Shown: positions 26,013-34,563 of the stretch, in pieces
Layout: every line of letters starts with the position of its first letter
Position numbering within the stretch: the stretch's first letter is position 1
Source of the DNA: Oscillospiraceae bacterium
Lineage (GTDB): Bacteria > Bacillota > Clostridia > Oscillospirales > Oscillospiraceae
NCBI GenBank assembly: GCA_031270395.1
Contig: JAISXU010000001.1
Coordinates: forward strand, 1-64,000
DNA: 64,000 nt
Reading direction: 5' to 3'
The notes under the pieces: generated by a model
Database searches by the model: none
Told to the model about the DNA's origin: nothing
The model's input: the letters and a program-made list of their open reading frames with translations, nothing else
Position numbers and translations under genes: made by a program

Positions 26013-26752
26013 ATCCACGTCTCCCACATTATGATTGCGGCGGCGACGGCCGCGTTCAGCGACTCGGCGGCGGGAGACATGGGAATGGACACCGTCCCGT
26101 CGCACAGCCCGAGCAGCTCGCCTGACAGCCCGCCGCCCTCGCTGCCTATCGCCACGGCAGCGCCGGAGAGCGCCGTCTCGCGCACGTCCGTCCCACCGGC
26201 GGCGGCGGCGCCATATATCCTCACCCCGCCGGCCCTCAGCCCCGCAAGCTCCTCCGCCGTCATAGCCACGACGCGCTGCCTGAATATGGCGCCCGCCGAC
26301 GCGCGCACGGTTTTTGGGTTGTACAGATCGGCGCAGGCGCCCGTGACGATAATCTCCCCGATTTCAAAGGCGTCCGCCGCGCGTATTATCGCGCCGAGGT
26401 TGCCCGGATCCTGTATGCTCTCCAGTATGACGCGCAAATCGCGGCGTCCCGGCGCGAGCGGCCCGTCCGGCATACGGCAGACGAACAGCTCGTCGCGTGA
26501 GTTGTTGAACGGTGACGCCGTCCGCAGCACCTCGCGCGTGACCTGCGCGGCTGTCGCGTCCGGGAACCGTGACGTATCCGGCTCCGAGCACGAGATTATC
26601 ACCGTCACCTCAGCGCCCGCCGCAGCGGCCTCGCGCAGCAGCTTTTCCCCCGCGCACACGAACTCGCGTCGCTCCCGCCTGTAAGCTCCGTCCGAACCCA
26701 GCGCCCTGATTTGCGCTATGAGCGGATTTCTGCGGCTCGTTATCGCCCCCAC
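26000..26752 (-). CDS. TrmH/SpoU-family RNA 2'-O-methyltransferase
   Basis: This 250-residue SPOUT methyltransferase modifies a ribose of rRNA or tRNA. It begins with ITSRRNPLI, an N-terminal substrate-binding domain (SpoU_sub_bind), and then the knotted SPOUT domain from about residue 105. Three SPOUT motifs are visible: LESIQDPGNLGAIIRAADAF, AIGSEGGGLS and SIPMSPAAESLNAAVAAAI. The start is a GTG at 26752, only a few bases after an AGGAG; the exact start is less sure. It sits 6 bp after lysS. The target base is not deducible; RlmB-like or TsnR-like are both possible. Confidence 0.88.
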   Translation of the reverse strand: MGAITSRRNPLIAQIRALGSDGAYRRERREFVCAGEKLLREAAAAGAEVTVIISCSEPDTSRFPDATAAQVTREVLRTASPFNNSRDELFVCRMPDGPLAPGRRDLRVILESIQDPGNLGAIIRAADAFEIGEIIVTGACADLYNPKTVRASAGAIFRQRVVAMTAEELAGLRAGGVRIYGAAAAGGTDVRETALSGAAVAIGSEGGGLSGELLGLCDGTVSIPMSPAAESLNAAVAAAIIMWETWIWRR

Positions 26753-26758
26753 CGCTCC

Positions 26759-28276
26759 TCAGTCCTCCACAGGCTTCATCGTCGGGAAAAACAGCACGTC
26801 GCGTATGGACTGGCTGCCGGTGAGCAGCATTGCGGCCCTGTCTATGCCTATGCCCATTCCGCCCGTCGGCGGCATACCGTATTCGAGCGCCGTCACAAAG
26901 TCCTCGTCCATCATCTCGGCCTCGTCGTCGCCCGCGGAGCGCAGAGCGGCCTGACGCAGAAAGCGCTCGCGCTGGTCTATTGGGTCGTTGAGCTCGGAGA
27001 AGGCGTTTGCCATCTCGTTTCCGCAAATAAACGCCTCGAAGCGCTCCGTGACGCGCGGGTCGCCCGGCTTTTTCTTGGCGAACGGAGATATCTCTATTGG
27101 GTGCTCCGTAATGAAGACGGGCTGTATCAGCTTGCTCTCCACACGCCTGTCGAAGCACTCGTAGAGCAGATTCCCCCAGCTCGGCGCCTTGCCGTCCGGC
27201 ATTTCGACGCCTATCGAGCGCGCCGCAGAGACGGCGTTCTCGGTACTCTCAAACGACGTGAAATCCACGCCCGTGTGGAGCTTAACGGCGTCCGCCATCG
27301 TGAGGCGCCGCCAGCCGGGAGTCAGGTCGATCGTCTCACCCTGCCATTGTACGGTATAGGTACCGAGGATGCCAAGCGCGGCGGAGGACAGCAATTCCTC
27401 ACACAGCGCCATCATGTCGTTGTAGTCGGCGTATGCCTGATACAGCTCGATCATCGTAAATTCCGGGTTGTGCTTAGTGTCCATGCCCTCGTTGCGGAAC
27501 ACGCGGCCTATCTCGTACACGCGCTCGATTCCGCCGACGATGAGCCGCTTCAGGTGCAGCTCCAGCGCTATGCGCATGTACATATCGATGCCCAGCGTGT
27601 TGTGCCGCGTGATAAACGGCCGCGCCGCCGCCCCGCCGGACGTCGTGCCGAGCACGGGCGTCTCCACCTCAATGAAGCCGCGCGCGTCAAGCCGCGCCCT
27701 GATATGGCGTATGAATGCGCTCCGCGTCTCAAACACGCGGCGCGTACCGGAGTCCATGATCAGATCGAGGTAGCGCCGGCGGTACTTCGTCTCCGTGTCC
27801 GTGAGACCGTGGTACTTCTCCGGCAGCGGACGCAGGGATTTTGACAGCAGCGTCAGGCTGCGGCAATGGACTGAGACCTCTCCCATCCTCGTCTTAAAAA
27901 CGAAGCCCTCCGCGCCTATGATGTCGCCGATGTCCCACCTCTTGAATTCCTCGAACGTCTCCCCGCCCACATCGTCGCGCCGGATATATATCTGTATGAC
28001 GCCGCGGTCGTCCTGCAAGTCCGCGAAAATCGCCTTGCCCATGCCGCGTTTTGCCATTATCCTGCCCGCGACTGTCACGCCGGCGTTCTCCATCTCCTCA
28101 AAACGCTCGCGGACGTCGCGCGAATACGCCGTGCGCTCAAAGCGCGTCACGGCGTACGGGTCACACCCCGCCTCGCGCAGACGCGCGAGCTTGTCGCGCC
28201 GCACCTGCAATATCTCCGACATCCCGGATAAGTCGTCGGGCGCGCCCTCCGGCGTCCGCCCCGCTGTGTCGTCCAT
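26759..28276 (-). CDS. lysS: Lysyl-tRNA synthetase, class II
   Basis: This 505-residue enzyme charges tRNA-Lys. An OB-fold anticodon-binding domain covers about residues 60-165. Class II motif 1 lies near FIEVETPVLGTTSGGAAARPF, motif 2 is VYEIGRVFRNEGMDTKHNPEFTMIELYQAY (about 265), and motif 3 is GMGIGIDRAAMLLT near the C-terminus. The first 18 residues are a poorly conserved acidic extension. The ATG at 28276 has GAGGG 6 nt upstream. The gene lies 14 bp after greA, the standard greA-lysS pairing of Firmicutes. Confidence 0.96.
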   Translation of the reverse strand: MDDTAGRTPEGAPDDLSGMSEILQVRRDKLARLREAGCDPYAVTRFERTAYSRDVRERFEEMENAGVTVAGRIMAKRGMGKAIFADLQDDRGVIQIYIRRDDVGGETFEEFKRWDIGDIIGAEGFVFKTRMGEVSVHCRSLTLLSKSLRPLPEKYHGLTDTETKYRRRYLDLIMDSGTRRVFETRSAFIRHIRARLDARGFIEVETPVLGTTSGGAAARPFITRHNTLGIDMYMRIALELHLKRLIVGGIERVYEIGRVFRNEGMDTKHNPEFTMIELYQAYADYNDMMALCEELLSSAALGILGTYTVQWQGETIDLTPGWRRLTMADAVKLHTGVDFTSFESTENAVSAARSIGVEMPDGKAPSWGNLLYECFDRRVESKLIQPVFITEHPIEISPFAKKKPGDPRVTERFEAFICGNEMANAFSELNDPIDQRERFLRQAALRSAGDDEAEMMDEDFVTALEYGMPPTGGMGIGIDRAAMLLTGSQSIRDVLFFPTMKPVED

Positions 28277-28290
28277 AGTATACCCTCGGC

Positions 28291-28767
28291 CTATTTCTCA
28301 ATCTTTATTATCTTGAACTGCAATATGCCCGCCGGTGCGTCGATCTCCGCGGTCTCCCCTGTTTTGCGCCCGATAAGTCCCTTTCCGAACGGCGACTCGT
28401 CGGATATTCTGCCGGCCGCCGGATCGGCCTCCTGCGAGCCGACTATCTGGTAGGTCTCCTCCGTCCCCGTCTCGAGGTCGAGCGCTGTGACCTTGCTCCC
28501 CAGACCGACCTCGTCGGTGTCTTCTGTGACCTGAATTATCTCCGCGTTGTCGATGAGATTTTTTATCTCGGCAATTCTGGAATAGAGTTTCCCCTGCTCC
28601 GATTTTGCCTCGTCGTACTCGCTGTTCTCGGTGAGGTCTCCGAACGAGCGCGCCTCCTTGATCTGTTCCGCGACCTCTTTTTCGCGCACCGTCTGCAGAT
28701 AACTCAACTCGTCCTTGAACTCCGCAAGGCGCTCGGCGCTCAACTTATACTTCGTCTCCTTGGCCAT
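28291..28767 (-). CDS. greA: Transcription elongation factor GreA
   Basis: This 158-residue protein rescues backtracked RNA polymerase by stimulating transcript cleavage. The N-terminal coiled-coil (residues 8-75) carries the acidic tip in SFGDLTENSEYDEAKSEQ, and the C-terminal FKBP-like domain ends in SPFGKGLIGRKTGE. It opens the longest operon of the window. The ATG at 28767 has AAAGGA about 12 nt upstream, and the promoter at 28863-28891 and a leader hairpin at 28789-28808 precede it. Confidence 0.95.
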   Translation of the reverse strand: MAKETKYKLSAERLAEFKDELSYLQTVREKEVAEQIKEARSFGDLTENSEYDEAKSEQGKLYSRIAEIKNLIDNAEIIQVTEDTDEVGLGSKVTALDLETGTEETYQIVGSQEADPAAGRISDESPFGKGLIGRKTGETAEIDAPAGILQFKIIKIEK

Positions 28768-28788
28768 TTCTACCCAATCCTTTCAATG

Positions 28789-28808
28789 AAAGGCGCGTTC
28801 GCGCCTTT
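28789..28808 (-). promoter_or_regulatory. Hairpin in the greA leader
   Basis: An 8-bp perfect stem AAAGGCGC/GCGCCTTT with a 4-nt loop stands right before the greA Shine-Dalgarno. It is terminator-like but has only three T's after it on the minus strand. It may tune greA, whose leader is known in E. coli to carry attenuation signals; that link is inference. Confidence 0.4.
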
Positions 28809-28862
28809 TGCCGCCCGCATACCGCGCCGCGGCACAGGGTCGCCGCGCAGTACAACTACTGT

Positions 28863-28891
28863 ATGATATTTCAGCGCCCTCGTTTTGTCAA
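28863..28891 (-). promoter_or_regulatory. Sigma-A promoter of the greA-lysS operon
   Basis: Minus-strand -35 TTGACA (28886-28891), 17-bp spacer and -10 TATCAT (28863-28868). The start site would be near 28856, leaving a leader of about 90 nt. Confidence 0.8.
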
Positions 28892-28976
28892 GAAAAAATG
28901 GATGTGCGTGAGCAGGCATTGCGGTAAATTGCGCGGCGTATTTGTCAAAAGGAAGCGCTCTTTCATGGCTTGCGCG

Positions 28977-30053
28977 TCATTTAATCTCTCCGTCGCAATA
29001 CTCGCAGTATAACCGTCCGGGCGTCCGGGCGTCCTCACGGCTGAGCTGCGGAAGGTATGTCTCCGCTCGCGTGACGCAGCTCGGGTTCGGGCAGACGGCG
29101 CCGCCGTTTTGCGCGGCGGTACGGACGGGCGCGGCCGGCTCGCGTCCGAGACGCGTGAGCGTGAGAAGCAGCGCCATCCTTATATACATGCCGTAACGCG
29201 CCTGCTCGAAATACACCGCCCTCGGGTCGCCGTCCACGTCGGGGGCTATCTCCTCAAGGCGCGGCAGCGGGTGCATAATGAGCATGTCCCGCCGCGCGGC
29301 GTCCAGCGCGTCTCTCCTGAGTACATAAGTTCCCCGCAGTCTGTCGTACTCGGCGGGATCGCCGAACCGCTCGCGCTGTATGCGCGTCATGTAGAGTACG
29401 TCGAGCTCCGGCAGCGTCCGGTGAAGATCGGAGACCTCAAAAAAAACCGCCCCCTCCCCGCGCAGACGCGCGAGCACATAGTCGGGAGTTCTCAACTCCG
29501 GGGGCGATATCAGATAATATGTAATATCCCTGAATTTTGACAGCGCGAGAATGAGCGAATGTACGGTACGGCCATACCGGAGGTCGCCGCAGATGCCTAT
29601 TGTCATACCGCCTATGCCGCCGCGCAGACGCGCTATCGTTGTCATGTCCGTCAACGTCTGCGTGGGGTGATGGTGTCCGCCGTCGCCGGCGTTTATCAGC
29701 GGCAGCTCGCTGTACAGCGACGCCGCGAGCGCCGCTCCCTCGAGCGGGCTCCGCAGCACGATGGCGTCGGCGTAGGAACCGGCGACGCGCACGGTATCGG
29801 CGAGCGTCTCTCCCTTTGCGGCAGACGTGGCGTTTGGCTCGGCAAAGCCAAACACGCTCCCGCCGAGCCGCAGCATCGCGGACTGAAACGAAAAGTTAGT
29901 ACGGGTACTCGGTTCATAAAAAAGCGCCGCCAGAACCTTGCCTCTGCACGCGTCAACGTAGTCTCCGGGGCGGTCGATTATCTCGCGGCACAACGAATAC
30001 AGCGCGTCCCAACCGTCGGGCGAGACGTCCTCGATGCTGATGAGATTGCGCAT
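28977..30053 (-). CDS. pyrB: Aspartate carbamoyltransferase catalytic chain fused to a PyrI-like zinc ribbon
   Basis: This 358-residue enzyme makes N-carbamoyl-aspartate, the first committed step of pyrimidine synthesis. The catalytic chain covers residues 1-305: YEPSTRT (46-52) and HHHPTQTL (127-134) bind carbamoyl phosphate, K80 lies in the mobile KGETLADT loop, DVLYMTRIQRERF is at 218-230 and HPLPR at 261-265. After a short linker comes CPNPSC (321-326) and CEYC (350-353), which look like the four zinc cysteines of the regulatory chain PyrI. The allosteric nucleotide-binding domain of PyrI is absent, and no pyrI gene is nearby. Usual PyrB ends near residue 310. ATG 30053 has GGAGGG 9 nt upstream. 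Confidence 0.9.
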   Translation of the reverse strand: MRNLISIEDVSPDGWDALYSLCREIIDRPGDYVDACRGKVLAALFYEPSTRTNFSFQSAMLRLGGSVFGFAEPNATSAAKGETLADTVRVAGSYADAIVLRSPLEGAALAASLYSELPLINAGDGGHHHPTQTLTDMTTIARLRGGIGGMTIGICGDLRYGRTVHSLILALSKFRDITYYLISPPELRTPDYVLARLRGEGAVFFEVSDLHRTLPELDVLYMTRIQRERFGDPAEYDRLRGTYVLRRDALDAARRDMLIMHPLPRLEEIAPDVDGDPRAVYFEQARYGMYIRMALLLTLTRLGREPAAPVRTAAQNGGAVCPNPSCVTRAETYLPQLSREDARTPGRLYCEYCDGEIK

Positions 30054-30239
30054 ATATTGTGACCCTCCGCTCTTTCCGCATCCAACCGCCGCCCTGTGAA
30101 GTCGGGGCGTCTTATGGTATAATGTTCGCGCCCGTGGGTCATAAAATGTGGAGAATCTAATTTGATGTGATAGATGTACGGTTACGTAAGGGCTTTCCGG
30201 GATTTGACCGGCGCCTTTATATCTGATATAGTCTTGCAA

Positions 30240-30379
30240 TTATTAATTCGCGCGATATGTCGTGCCGAATTAATATCGCGCATATGTTTCGGTTGCCGCC
30301 ATAGGCGGCGAGAAACATGCGCATATGAGCGAGAAAAGTCCCGAGCGGCTTTGCCGTAAGGACAAGACTTTTCGAGCGG
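30240..30379 (-). repeat. 140-bp structured repeat, copy B
   Basis: Reverse-oriented second copy of the element at 12605-12744; all stems of copy A are kept. One of the four differences (in the terminal hairpin) turns an A-T pair into a G-T pair if read from the plus strand at this site, so pairing survives as RNA. It sits in the gap between pyrB and tRNA-Arg, 32 bp from the tRNA 3' end. No ORF or transposase accompanies it. Confidence 0.85.
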
Positions 30380-30411
30380 AGTAGTATTACCCCGTCAACC
30401 GAAAGACAGCA

Positions 30412-30488
30412 TGGCGCGCCGGAGAAGACTCGAACTCCCGACCTTCTGGTCCGTAGCCAGACGCTCTATCCAACTGAGCTACCGGCGC
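30412..30488 (-). tRNA. tRNA-Arg (ACG)
   Basis: A full cloverleaf folds on the minus strand: acceptor GCGCCGG/CCGGCGC, D arm GCTC...GAGC, anticodon stem TCTGG/CCAGA with loop CTACGGA (anticodon ACG, read as ICG), T arm with TTCGAGT, discriminator G and encoded CCA (30412-30414). The T stem contains two G-T pairs. A promoter lies at 30509-30537. Confidence 0.95.
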
Positions 30489-30508
30489 ACAACTCGCAAC
30501 GGGGGTGT

Positions 30509-30537
30509 ATATTATCACAGTTTACCGGGTAATGCAA
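30509..30537 (-). promoter_or_regulatory. Promoter of tRNA-Arg
   Basis: Minus-strand -35 TTGCAT (30532-30537), 17-bp spacer and extended -10 TGATAATAT with TAATAT at 30509-30514, about 20 bp before the tRNA 5' end. Confidence 0.65.
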
Positions 30538-30551
30538 GAGTTTTTTAATTC

Positions 30552-30729
30552 CGTTTGTCACGGCTTCGCCGTAACAAACGAGTTACGAGGGTTGGATCTC
30601 GCGCTGCGGCGCTCGCAAAGTGTCAGCGTCGGTAAATGAATTACCGACACTGACGGAGATATAACAATTTTTCCTCCGTCGCACGGGGCGCACTCCTTCG
30701 CAAAAATTCTTTTCGCCACAGGCGAAAAG
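30552..30729 (+). other. Three tandem hairpins in a gene-free stretch
   Basis: Between tRNA-Arg and the putative peptidase gene there are three strong inverted repeats: 30552-30580 (CGTTTGT-x-ACGGC, loop TTC), 30622-30654 (GTCAG-x-GTCGGTAA, loop ATGAA) and 30709-30729 (CTTTTCGCC, loop ACA, perfect 9 bp). No ORF and no good promoter was seen in this 300-bp gap. They may be a structured leader of the next gene or remains of dispersed palindromes. Confidence 0.5.
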
Positions 30730-30790
30730 GACGTGAGATCGAAAATGGGTACATACGAAATTATTTAATTTCATACTGGAGGTGGTATTG

Positions 30791-31441
30791 TTGCTCATAA
30801 GGCGAGCGGTTAATGATTTCAGTCTGCTTGAGATCGAGGACGAGCTGACGCGAGAGGTGTATTACGGCTGCCGGCAGGAGTGGTACGCCACAAGCTGGAA
30901 GCGCCTTTCGGGCTGCGGCCCGTCCGTCGTATCTACTATAATGAACTACATCCTCCGCTCGCGCGGAACGGATGCAGTTCCGGCCGGAGCGTCCTGGCGC
31001 GCGACGAAAAACGAGATGAAGCGCCTCATGGACGACGTCTGGATGTTTGTCACGCCTACGATGCGCGGCATACCCAACACAAAAATTCTGCGCGACGGTA
31101 TAGACCGGTACGTGTCGCATCACGCGCTCGGCCTTGACGCGGACGAGCTCATAATACCAAAACTCCGCGAGCTCCGGCCCCCGCTCGGAGACGTCGTCAC
31201 ATTTTTGGAGACGGCTCTCGAGTGGGATATTCCGGTCGCGTTTCTGTCGCTGGATAACGGCGAGGAAAAGGCGCTCGACACGTGGCACTGGGTAGCGCTC
31301 GTGTCTGTAACGCGCGATACCGACGCCGACTCCGCGCGTATCGAGGTTCTCGACGAGTGCAGACTGTTTGAGGCAGATCTGCGCAAGTGGTACGAAACCA
31401 CCGCGGTCGGAGGCGGTTTTGTCCGCCTGCGGCCGCGGTGA
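30791..31441 (+). CDS. Putative C39-like (papain-fold) cysteine peptidase
   Basis: This protein of about 216 residues has no signal peptide. It carries a segment SGCGPSVVSTIMNYIL (near residue 40) that matches the Cys-box CGPxS of C39-like peptidases, TWHWVALVSV (near 165) as the His box, and LDECR (about 190) as a possible third residue. The spacing fits the family, but overall similarity is weak, so the function is tentative. GGAGG at 30778-30782 points to a TTG start at 30788 or 30791. A longer reading from GTG 30782 would overlap the ribosome site. It stands alone on the plus strand, opposite to all neighbours, with a gene-free region of hairpins upstream. Confidence 0.65.
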   Translation: MLIRRAVNDFSLLEIEDELTREVYYGCRQEWYATSWKRLSGCGPSVVSTIMNYILRSRGTDAVPAGASWRATKNEMKRLMDDVWMFVTPTMRGIPNTKILRDGIDRYVSHHALGLDADELIIPKLRELRPPLGDVVTFLETALEWDIPVAFLSLDNGEEKALDTWHWVALVSVTRDTDADSARIEVLDECRLFEADLRKWYETTAVGGGFVRLRPR

Positions 31442-31464
31442 TTCGGAGAGCTCCGCCCTCTTGA

Positions 31465-32331
31465 TCAGCGTTTCTTATTTTTTGACTTGACCGGCGTCCG
31501 GCCGGTAGCCACCCCGTCCGCGGCGTCTCCGCGCAAATAGACGTACCAGTAAGGCAGTCCTATAAGTCCGGCTCCGCCTATTATGTTGCCGATTGTGACC
31601 GGGATCAGATTTTTCACGACGAGCGCGCCCCACGTCAGGGCGCTCAGGTTGTCCCCTATGGCGGTCGCGGCGGCGTACCCCGGATTGGTAGACGCGAAAA
31701 TGCCCGCCGAAATATAGTACATATTGGCGACGCTGTGCTCGTATCCGCAGAGTACAAACACCATCACGGGCAGGAACAGTCCGATAACCTTGCCGGCCAC
31801 GTCCTTCGCGGCGAACGCCATCCACACCGCAATACACACGAGAAAATTGCATAGAACGCCGCGCAGAAGCGCGTCTCCGAAGCTGATTTCCACCTTGCCG
31901 ATCGCGGTATGTATCGCGGCGGCCGCAAGCTGGTTGTCAAACAGCGAAAACGTGTGGCCGTACACCACGATAACGGACACAATAAGTCCGCCGACAAAAT
32001 TGCCGATATACACGATTACCCAGTTGCGCAGCAGCGCGCCGACGCGTATATCGCGCGTCAGAGCCGGAATAATCATGAGACAATTTCCGGTAAAGAGCTC
32101 GCTGCCCGCTATGAGTGTCATCGCCAGACCGGTGGGAAACATCAGCGCCCCCACCAGCTTGGCGAGCGATGGCGACGATATGGAAACCGCCGCCGCCGTC
32201 GCCCCGACGCTCGCCAGCGCGATGAACATGCCCGCGAGTATCGCGAGCACGAACATGCGCCCCGCCCTCTGCCTGGCCTTATATGAACCTGTGGCGATAT
32301 AGTTATGCGCTATTTCTTTAGGTGAATACAT
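31465..32331 (-). CDS. Formate/nitrite transporter family (FNT) channel
   Basis: This 288-residue membrane protein belongs to the FocA/NirC/HSC family of pentameric anion channels. Six membrane segments can be seen. The family signatures are GSELFTGNCLMI (about residues 77-88), GNFVGG (about 110-115), the H-N-F region in RGVLCNFLVCIAVWMAF and the last GNIIGGAGLIG. A Lys/Arg tail follows. It starts 19 bp after the rubrerythrin gene with AAGGA 9 nt upstream, so the two are co-transcribed. Substrate may be formate, nitrite or hydrosulfide; with an oxidative-stress gene next to it no choice is possible. Confidence 0.9.
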   Translation of the reverse strand: MYSPKEIAHNYIATGSYKARQRAGRMFVLAILAGMFIALASVGATAAAVSISSPSLAKLVGALMFPTGLAMTLIAGSELFTGNCLMIIPALTRDIRVGALLRNWVIVYIGNFVGGLIVSVIVVYGHTFSLFDNQLAAAAIHTAIGKVEISFGDALLRGVLCNFLVCIAVWMAFAAKDVAGKVIGLFLPVMVFVLCGYEHSVANMYYISAGIFASTNPGYAAATAIGDNLSALTWGALVVKNLIPVTIGNIIGGAGLIGLPYWYVYLRGDAADGVATGRTPVKSKNKKR

Positions 32332-32350
32332 GTTCTCAAATCCTTATCAA

Positions 32351-32896
32351 TTAATAATTAGTGGCTTTTATCTTGAAATATGCCTGCGGGTGTGTGCATA
32401 CCGGACATTCCTCCGGAGCTTTTTTCCCGATTACGATGTGTCCGCAGTTCGCACACTGCCAGACGGAGTCGTTATCGCGCGAGAATACAAGACCGCCCTC
32501 GATGTTCGCGAGCAGCGCCTTGTATCGCGCCTCATGCTCCTTTTCCACGCGCCCGACCTCGTCAAAGAGATATGCTATATGGCTAAAGCCCTCCTCTTGC
32601 GCCGTCTCGGCAAATCCCGAGTACATCTCGGTCCACTCGTAGTTCTCTCCCGCCGCCGCGTCGGTCAGATTTGCCGGAGTCTCCGGCACCGCACCCCCGT
32701 TCAGCAGCTTGAACCATATCTTCGCGTGTTCCTTCTCGTTATCGGACGTCTCCTGAAAGATGTCGGCTATCTGCTCGTAGCCGTCCTTGCGGGCTTTTGA
32801 GGCGTAGTAGCCGTACTTGACGCGCGCCTGACATTCGCCCGCAAACGCGGCCAAAAGATTTGCCTCGGTTTTGCTCCCCTTCAATATAACAGCCAT
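32351..32896 (-). CDS. rbr: Rubrerythrin
   Basis: This 181-residue peroxidase protects anaerobes from hydrogen peroxide. The N-terminal ferritin-like di-iron domain has the Glu ligands in [14 protein letters not shown] and [13 protein letters not shown], and [13 protein letters not shown]; the C-terminal rubredoxin-like part has CANCGH and CPVC. The ATG at 32896 has GAGAGGAG 8 nt upstream. A longer reading to 32926 adds only an unlikely basic stretch. The promoter at 32969-32998 drives it together with the FNT channel gene. It is typical of strict anaerobes. Confidence 0.95.
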   Translation of the reverse strand: MAVILKGSKTEANLLAAFAGECQARVKYGYYASKARKDGYEQIADIFQETSDNEKEHAKIWFKLLNGGAVPETPANLTDAAAGENYEWTEMYSGFAETAQEEGFSHIAYLFDEVGRVEKEHEARYKALLANIEGGLVFSRDNDSVWQCANCGHIVIGKKAPEECPVCTHPQAYFKIKATNY

Positions 32897-32968
32897 GCTT
32901 TCCGCTCCTCTCGATTTTACTCGCATCCGCGTGACCGCCGCTCGCGGCTTCCTATGCGGGCCGACGGT

Positions 32969-32998
32969 ATTCTATCACAGTTTCTGCATTATTTTCAA
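32969..32998 (-). promoter_or_regulatory. Promoter of the rubrerythrin-FNT operon
   Basis: Minus-strand -35 TTGAAA (32993-32998), 18-bp spacer and extended -10 TGATAGAAT (TAGAAT at 32969-32974). The sequence around it is unusually AT-rich. Confidence 0.65.
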
Positions 32999-33148
32999 TA
33001 TTATTCTTCGAAATTATTCTGCGGCGAAATTATTCGGGAATATTTCCTCTTCCATTTTGCGTCATATTTTGATATACTTCGTATACCTAAAGGGAACGGG
33101 AATATGGAGGGCGCCGCGGGCGTCCTGTGATTCGGTTTGGTATACATT

Positions 33149-34450
33149 ATGATCAATAAAAGTGAACGCAACTACAATAGTAACGGGCGGGATACCGGAG
33201 GGCGCCCCGGTCCGTCGGACGCCCCGTCGTGGATCGGCATAATAATATGCCTGTTCGCCTTTTGGCCTCTCGGGCTCTTCCTGCTCATCGGCAAAATGCG
33301 CAGCAGCGCCGCGCATACGGACGCTTCCGGACACGGGAGGCAGGAGACGCACCGTCGTGACGGCGCGAGACAGGACGGTACGCGGAGCCCGACGGCGACG
33401 GAAAACGGAGCCGCCGCCGCGCGGCGTGACGCCCCGGCGAAGGGCGACGGCGAGCGTAAGGCCGCCGGGGGCGGCGTAAGCGGCGCCGGCGGGAAAAAAC
33501 GAAAGAACGCAAAGGCGGCGGGGCGTCAGGACAGCCCGACGTCCGCGATACTCCTGTTTATGGGGATCGCGCTTCTGGCGGCGGGGCTTGCCCTTTTTCT
33601 TCCGCCGCTCGGCGAGGCCATCAGCACGGGAAGCGGTCTTCGCGGTCTCGGGCGGGGATATATCATCGAGGCGCTGCTCGGAGTGTTTTTCGGCGTCGGG
33701 GGCGCCCTGACGCTGTTCTCGCGCGGATTGTGGCGCAGACGCATGTCGAAATTCAGGAAATACGCCGCCGTGATCGGCGAGCGCGCTACAATGCCCATAT
33801 CCGGTATCGCGGCCGCCGCGGGCTTTTCTGACAATGCGGTGAGGCGCGACGTTCAGGCGATGATCGACGGCGGGTGGTTCGAGTCCGATTCATACATCGA
33901 CGACGGGCTCGGCTGTTTTGCCCGGAGCTCGGAAGCCGCCCAGGCTCTCAGGCGCGAGACGGAGGACGCCGCCGCGTCCGTATCCGCGGTGAGCGGTGAA
34001 AACGAGTACATGAAGATAATCGTCGAGCTCAGGGCGCTCAACGAGACGATAATCGACATCGCGATCTCAGACAAAATCGACAGGATCGAGACGCTGACGG
34101 CAAAGATTTTCCGCGCCGTCGAGGACGACCCATCAAAGCTGCCGCAAATACGCCGGTTTATGAGCTACTATCTGCCCACTACGCTCAAGCTGCTCCGCTC
34201 ATACTCCACGCTGGAGAGACAGGGTGAGCAGGGCGAGAATATATCGGCGGCAAAGGAGAGCATAAACGGCATCCTCGATACGCTCGCCGTCGGGTTCGAG
34301 CAGCAACTGGACAAGCTGTTCCGGTCGGACGCTATAGACATCACGGCGGACGTCAACGTGCTGGAAAAAATGATGGCGAGCGACGGACTGACGGAGGGTG
34401 TGCTGCTGTCGCGCGGCGCCGGCGCCGTCGCGAGCAAGCCGGCGCCCTGA
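33149..34450 (+). CDS. XpaC-family membrane protein (5-bromo-4-chloroindolyl phosphate hydrolysis family)
   Basis: This 433-residue protein has one N-terminal membrane segment (about residues 28-48), a long basic Gly/Ala-rich loop, two more membrane segments (about 130-150 and 165-190), then a winged-helix-like stretch (ISGIAAAAGFSDNAVRRDVQAMIDGG) and a helical C-terminal domain with SKLPQIRRFMSYYLPTTLKLL, the XpaC signature. XpaC is often next to telA (toxic-anion resistance), but no telA is here. The family's real role is unknown; phosphatase-like activity was the historical name. The ATG at 33149 has only a weak ribosome site. A possible extended -10 (TGATATACT) lies about 70 bp upstream. 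Confidence 0.8.
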   Translation: MINKSERNYNSNGRDTGGRPGPSDAPSWIGIIICLFAFWPLGLFLLIGKMRSSAAHTDASGHGRQETHRRDGARQDGTRSPTATENGAAAARRDAPAKGDGERKAAGGGVSGAGGKKRKNAKAAGRQDSPTSAILLFMGIALLAAGLALFLPPLGEAISTGSGLRGLGRGYIIEALLGVFFGVGGALTLFSRGLWRRRMSKFRKYAAVIGERATMPISGIAAAAGFSDNAVRRDVQAMIDGGWFESDSYIDDGLGCFARSSEAAQALRRETEDAAASVSAVSGENEYMKIIVELRALNETIIDIAISDKIDRIETLTAKIFRAVEDDPSKLPQIRRFMSYYLPTTLKLLRSYSTLERQGEQGENISAAKESINGILDTLAVGFEQQLDKLFRSDAIDITADVNVLEKMMASDGLTEGVLLSRGAGAVASKPAP

Positions 34451-34563
34451 CGGGTAATTTCACCGTCGGCGGCCGGCGGCTTCGGATGCTTCGCCGCTAG
34501 ACGGGCGGCAATCGGCTGTAAATACCCTGTAAATACTGATCCCTATTTCGCGGCGGGCGGACA

